From contig JAWKUN010000006.1 of the NCBI GenBank assembly GCA_041398565.1, positions 620,001 to 684,000 on the forward strand: a stretch of 64,000 bases of DNA, written 5' to 3'. The translations under genes were made by a program, and so were the position numbers. A model generated the notes under the pieces. The model ran no database searches. It saw nothing but the letters and a program-made list of their open reading frames with translations, and was not told the origin of the DNA. Numbering within the stretch: the stretch's first letter is position 1; the number at the start of each line of letters is the position of its first letter. Source of the DNA: DATGPD01 sp041398565. Lineage in GTDB: Bacteria > Planctomycetota > UBA1135 > UBA2386. Below, one piece after another: positions 60,204 through 64,000 of the stretch.

Positions 60204-63200
60204 TCAGAGCAGCACGCGGATCGGTCGCAGCCCGAGCGTGTTGTCGCGCGAGTCGACCGCAGACACGTTGCGTGCCGCCGAGCGCACCACCCGCGCGATG
60301 TCCTGGAAGGAGCCACCGCGCGCACAGCGCCTGGCATCGTCCGTGGGGCGCCCGCCGTCTTGCGGTGCCCAAGGGCCGATGTAGGTCTCGTCGTCCGAAC
60401 CGTCTCGACACCACTCGGACACGTTGCCGTGCATGTCGAACAACCCCCAGGCGTTCGCAGCGAAGGTGCCGACCGGGGCCGGGCCGCCGAAGCCGTCGTC
60501 GAACCCGACGTCCGGCTCGCCCCAATCGAAGTTGGATGCTGCCGTGTGGTCGAGGACGTTGGCGAACCCCGCGAGATCTTCGGCGCGACGGCCGGTGGAC
60601 CACGGCGTGTCGCCGCCGGCGCGGCACGCGTACTCCCACTGCGCCTCCGTCGGCAACAGGAGTCCGACGCGGCGCACCAACGCATCGCACATGCGCCAGG
60701 TGACCTGCTCGACCGGGTGCGTCCAATCGATCCTCCCCGTGGCGCGATGGTTGAGCCCGACCTTGAAACCACTCGGTCGCTCGCCTCCCGACAGGCGCAG
60801 CCACTGGCCTTGCGTCATCTCGTACTTCGACAAGAAGAACGGGGCCAGGTCGAGCCACTGCGGCGGGCCCTCCTGCGTCCGTGCGTCGGGGTCGTAGTTG
60901 CGGTCGTTGGCGTCGTCTTCCTGCGACCCCATGAGGAAGCGGCCGCCGGGGACCAGCACGAAGACCATGCCCCAGTCCGGGCCCGGTGGCAGCCGACCTC
61001 GCTCGTCGAAGGCATCGACCCGGGGCACCTCGATGTCGATGGGTCCGGCGGCGCTCGGGTCCCACGCCGACCGCAGGTGGTAGAACTCCCACAGCTTGGT
61101 GACCGGGTTCATGCCGATCGGCAGCAGTCCGACTTGGTCGGCGAGCTGCAGCGGCGACCCGTCGCGTCCGCGGTAGGCGGTGCTCGCCACCACGCCGTCA
61201 GCCTTGGTGATCGCGGCGCGCGCCGCCGCCCAGCGAGCACGCGACTCGGGCAACTGGTGCGCGTGCTCCAGGAAACGCGCCCACGACAGGTGCTGGTCCA
61301 CCGCGGTGCCGGCCTCGGCGAAGAACGAGTCGACCTCCGACTGCAAGCGGGACAGGGTGTCGTACAGGAACCGGTCGGCGTCTTGTTCGAAGGTCCACGT
61401 CCGCCGGTCGGCGACGTCCGCCGTCAGCGACACCAACGCCGCCCGACGTTCGGGCAGGCTCGCCAGCACGGCGGCGGCACGGTCGAGGTCACGCTCGAGT
61501 TGGACGTAGTAGCCAGCGAGCTCCGCGCCGGCCGCGGTCGCCTCGGTGCCAACCAGCTCGCGGGCCCGCGTCTCCTGCCCGGTCGCCACCAGCGCCAGAG
61601 CCAGCGTCATGACCACCGCCTGACGCGGCACGAAGCTGGCCGGATCGTGGCGCTCGAGCGCGGCCGCGGCTGCCGCCAGAGCGGCGCGCTCGTCGCCCCA
61701 CACCGCTCGGCGCTCGCGCTCGAAGGTGATGCGTGGGTAGGCGAAGTTCACCAGCTTGTGGGTATCGACCTTGGCCAGCGCGCCGGGCAGATCGACGGCG
61801 ACGTAGGGCGCACCGTCGCGCACCGCCACCGCGGCCTCGATCGCGGCGACCTCGGCCTGCAGCCGTTCGAGTTCATCCAGCCGCGGGTGCGTGGCTCGGT
61901 CGCGCTCACGCTCTTCTCGCGTCCACGGCCGCGCACGCTGGCGCAGCGTCGCCAGCGCCGCCTGGACCTCCGGCAGGAGCCGCTGCAGGGGCTCGACGTG
62001 GTCGCGCCGCCACGCCTCGATGGCCGGGATCTTCTCGGGCCAGGCGGGGTCGAAGTCGACCACGGCCTCGCGCGCGCGCTCGAGACGGACGACGCCCTTC
62101 AGCAATTCGAACTCGCCGGTGCGTTGCCGCAGTCGTTCGGCGGTGTTCTCGATCGTCGACTTCTGCCGGGCGATCTCAGCGGCGCCGTCCCGAGCCACGG
62201 TTTCCTGGCGGCGCGCCTCGGCCCAGCCGAGCGACGTGCCGACGATGCCCGCGACCAGCGCCAGCAAGACCAGCGATGCAGCGAAGACCTCGAGCCGGTT
62301 GCGACGCAGGAACTTGCGAAGGCGGTAGCCGGCGCCGGGCGGTCCAGCGAGCACCGGCTCGTCGGCCAGGTAGCGGCCCAGGTCGGCAGCGAGGTCGGCC
62401 GCCGAGTCGTAGCGCCGCTCCGGCTCCTTGGCCATCGCGCGCATGATGATCCAGTCGAGTTCGCCGCGCACCGAGCGGCGCAGGGCGACGACGCTCGTGT
62501 TGCGCGCCGCGGCCACGTCGGCCGCACGCGGTCCGGCGCTGGAGATGCGCGTGCTCGGGCGTGGCGGCTCGCGAGTGGCCACCATCTGCAACGCCTGCAG
62601 CTGCCCGGCTTGCCGCATCTCCTCGGCCGAGAAGGGCAGCGCGCCGGTGACCAGCTCGTAGAGCATCACGCCCAGCGAGTAGACGTCCGTGCGCGTGTCG
62701 ATCACTTCGGCGGCGCCGGCCGCCTGCTCCGGCGACATGTAGAGCGGCGTGCCCATCACCGGACTGCCCTCGGTGAGCATCGACACCTCGAGGAAGTCGC
62801 GGTTGGTCGCCTTCGCCAGACCGAAGTCGAGGATCTTCACCACGTGCCGGCCGTCCTGCTCGTAGGCGAGCACGTTGCCTGGCTTGAGATCGCGGTGGAT
62901 CACGCCCTTCTGGTGCGCGTGCTGCACGCCGCGGCACACCTGCCGCATCAGCTCGAGGCGCCCCCGTAGGTCGAGACAGGCGCCGTCGCTGTACTCGTTG
63001 AGCGGGACTCCCGCCACGAGCTCCATCACGAAGTAGGGCTGGCCGCCCTCGGTGGACCCGGCGTCGAGGACCTTGGCGATGGCCTCGTGCTCCATCGCGG
63101 CCAACGCGCGCCGCTCGAGCTCGAAACGCGCGAGAGTCTGCCGTGTCGCCAGGCCGCCCTGGATCAACTTGATGGCAACGCGCTGCCGCACCGGTTCGGA

Positions 63201-63398
63201 GCGCAACGCCTCGAACACGGTACCCATGCCCCCCTCGCCGATGGTGCGCACGACCACGTAGGGGCCGATCTGCGTCGGGACCGACGACGCAGGCACCACG
63301 CCAGCATCGGCGGTGCTGTCGAAGAGGAGGCGCCGGATCCGCTCCTGCATCTCCCCGAAGGGAGCGCCGTCGCCGAGGTCTTCACCTGCTTGCGCCAT
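60204..63398 (-). CDS. Transmembrane Ser/Thr protein kinase with long linker and C-terminal SUMF1/FGE-like domain
   Basis: A 1064-residue protein. The kinase domain (about 47-345) has a perfect glycine loop GEGGMG (54-59), K78 in VAIKLI, HRDLKPGN, DFG (191-193) and SPE, and so looks fully active. One transmembrane helix (369-391) separates it from a linker of about 400 residues, the longest of the three here, with the shared DRFLYDTLSRL and QVGLLPIGMNP motifs. Residues from about 805 to 1062 are a SUMF1-like domain (VLVPGGRFLMGSQ, LPTEAQWEYACR, GNVSEWC, ARGGSF). Formylglycine-type active cysteines are not evident. A sigma factor gene follows on the same strand. Leading codons at 63572 were rejected because they encode Arg/Cys-rich sequence unlike the family. 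Confidence 0.9.
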   Translation of the reverse strand: MAQAGEDLGDGAPFGEMQERIRRLLFDSTADAGVVPASSVPTQIGPYVVVRTIGEGGMGTVFEALRSEPVRQRVAIKLIQGGLATRQTLARFELERRALAAMEHEAIAKVLDAGSTEGGQPYFVMELVAGVPLNEYSDGACLDLRGRLELMRQVCRGVQHAHQKGVIHRDLKPGNVLAYEQDGRHVVKILDFGLAKATNRDFLEVSMLTEGSPVMGTPLYMSPEQAAGAAEVIDTRTDVYSLGVMLYELVTGALPFSAEEMRQAGQLQALQMVATREPPRPSTRISSAGPRAADVAAARNTSVVALRRSVRGELDWIIMRAMAKEPERRYDSAADLAADLGRYLADEPVLAGPPGAGYRLRKFLRRNRLEVFAASLVLLALVAGIVGTSLGWAEARRQETVARDGAAEIARQKSTIENTAERLRQRTGEFELLKGVVRLERAREAVVDFDPAWPEKIPAIEAWRRDHVEPLQRLLPEVQAALATLRQRARPWTREERERDRATHPRLDELERLQAEVAAIEAAVAVRDGAPYVAVDLPGALAKVDTHKLVNFAYPRITFERERRAVWGDERAALAAAAAALERHDPASFVPRQAVVMTLALALVATGQETRARELVGTEATAAGAELAGYYVQLERDLDRAAAVLASLPERRAALVSLTADVADRRTWTFEQDADRFLYDTLSRLQSEVDSFFAEAGTAVDQHLSWARFLEHAHQLPESRARWAAARAAITKADGVVASTAYRGRDGSPLQLADQVGLLPIGMNPVTKLWEFYHLRSAWDPSAAGPIDIEVPRVDAFDERGRLPPGPDWGMVFVLVPGGRFLMGSQEDDANDRNYDPDARTQEGPPQWLDLAPFFLSKYEMTQGQWLRLSGGERPSGFKVGLNHRATGRIDWTHPVEQVTWRMCDALVRRVGLLLPTEAQWEYACRAGGDTPWSTGRRAEDLAGFANVLDHTAASNFDWGEPDVGFDDGFGGPAPVGTFAANAWGLFDMHGNVSEWCRDGSDDETYIGPWAPQDGGRPTDDARRCARGGSFQDIARVVRSAARNVSAVDSRDNTLGLRPIRVLL

Positions 63399-63581
63399 CC
63401 GAGGCAATGAGCATAGGTGCGACCACACCGAGCCACCATCGGTAGAACACGTCTGTCCCGAAGCGACCTCGCTCGGCAGGGCGGCCCGCTTCCGTCCCGT
63501 CCCGCGGCGCCTCGCCGACGGCGGGTGCGGGCAAGCGGGGCAGGCGGTGCGTCGCGCGCGCCGGAGCCACACCGCCCCGGC

Positions 63582-63977
63582 TCAGCGCGCCGCCAGCTCG
63601 ACGTAGCGCTGCAAAGCCTTGCGGAACGCCTCGGGGTCGCGCTCGCGCCGCTCGGCAGGCGTGACCGCGTAGCAGAACTCGCCGGCGTTGGCGATCACCA
63701 CGTTGTGGCACTCGGCGTCGTCGAGAACGCCGGTGGGTTGCACCGACACCGGGTGCGGCCGGCCGTCCTTGGGATCGAGCTGCCACTCGAGGATGGTGAT
63801 GTCGCGCGTACGCGCGTCGTAGCGGATGCCTTTCACCTTCATGGTGCGGCCGACGAACAGCAGCTTGTACTGCACGAGGCACGGCACACGCTCGCCGTCG
63901 ACGACGACATGGCCCGGGCCGTAGTGCTCGGCGTGGCGACCGATCTCCTGCTGCAGCTTGACCAGTTCCGCGGACAC
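63582..63977 (-). CDS. Small protein of unknown function (possibly 5' truncated by the window edge)
   Basis: A 131-residue protein beginning at a GTG 23 bp from the window edge; no stop is visible upstream in frame, so it may extend further. It is soluble-looking, with alternating strands (HVVVDGERVPCLVQYKLLFVG, ITILEWQL) and a C-terminal helix (EAFRKALQRYVELA). I do not recognise a family. It lies 183 bp upstream of the third kinase on the same strand, so a link is possible but unproven. Confidence 0.5.
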   Translation of the reverse strand: MSAELVKLQQEIGRHAEHYGPGHVVVDGERVPCLVQYKLLFVGRTMKVKGIRYDARTRDITILEWQLDPKDGRPHPVSVQPTGVLDDAECHNVVIANAGEFCYAVTPAERRERDPEAFRKALQRYVELAAR

Positions 63978-64000
63978 GTCCGGCTCGCGCGGTCCCGCTG

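Overview
The window is a roughly 70 percent GC, gene-dense bacterial chromosome segment. Everything seen is chromosomal in character: no rRNA, tRNA, insertion sequence, prophage, plasmid or CRISPR signature was recognised. The best lineage guess is a Planctomycetota-like bacterium. This rests on three Ser/Thr kinases fused to formylglycine-generating-enzyme-like (SUMF1-type) domains, two sigma factors paired with two of those kinases, a DWG-type kinase, an FG-GAP/LamG secreted protein, proteins built of carboxypeptidase-regulatory-like repeats, and many signal-peptide proteins of unknown role. This is an inference from gene content; no marker gene settles it.

Layout. 1-8 kb: end of a secreted FG-GAP/LamG protein, an XRE regulator, rlmN, a split biotin-dependent carboxylase (biotin carboxylase plus biotin carrier), and a polytopic membrane protein. 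7.9-15 kb: a Na+/Ca2+ exchanger, a membrane-embedded spermidine-synthase-like protein, a TlpA-type thioredoxin, and a secreted beta-lactamase-fold protein that has lost its catalytic residues. 15-23 kb: an ECF sigma and kinase-SUMF operon, isocitrate dehydrogenase, and a second kinase-SUMF. 23-28 kb: a GT4 glycosyltransferase, then an HD-GYP protein and a helical-repeat-like partner that share an N-terminal domain. 28.4-32.4 kb: a translationally coupled MoxR ATPase, DUF58 and transglutaminase operon. 32.4-38.8 kb: a TetR regulator and a tripartite RND efflux pump with matching operator-like palindromes. 39-50 kb: an SSS symporter, an enoyl-CoA hydratase of the 3-methylglutaconyl-CoA type, two regulatory-like repeat proteins, rpiA, sixA and a DASS transporter with RCK_C domains. 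49.8-56 kb: a MESH1-like small alarmone hydrolase followed by a triplicated 80-bp repeat, a secreted hypothetical, a Nudix hydrolase, a secreted purple-acid-phosphatase-fold protein lacking its metal ligands, a GT2 and a FabH. 56-64 kb: a 1038-residue secreted protein of unknown function, a second sigma factor with the third kinase-SUMF, and a partial unknown gene.

Themes. Signalling genes are unusually rich: three membrane-spanning kinases that appear to present a non-catalytic SUMF domain outside the membrane, two sigma factors beside two of them, an HD-GYP protein, an alarmone hydrolase and a SixA phosphatase. The three kinases share an unnamed linker between the membrane span and the SUMF domain. 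A second theme is a family of short hairpin elements that start at, or contain, stop codons of several unrelated genes, with one copy amplified into three tandem 80-bp units. A third is two exported enzyme-fold proteins that have lost their active-site residues.
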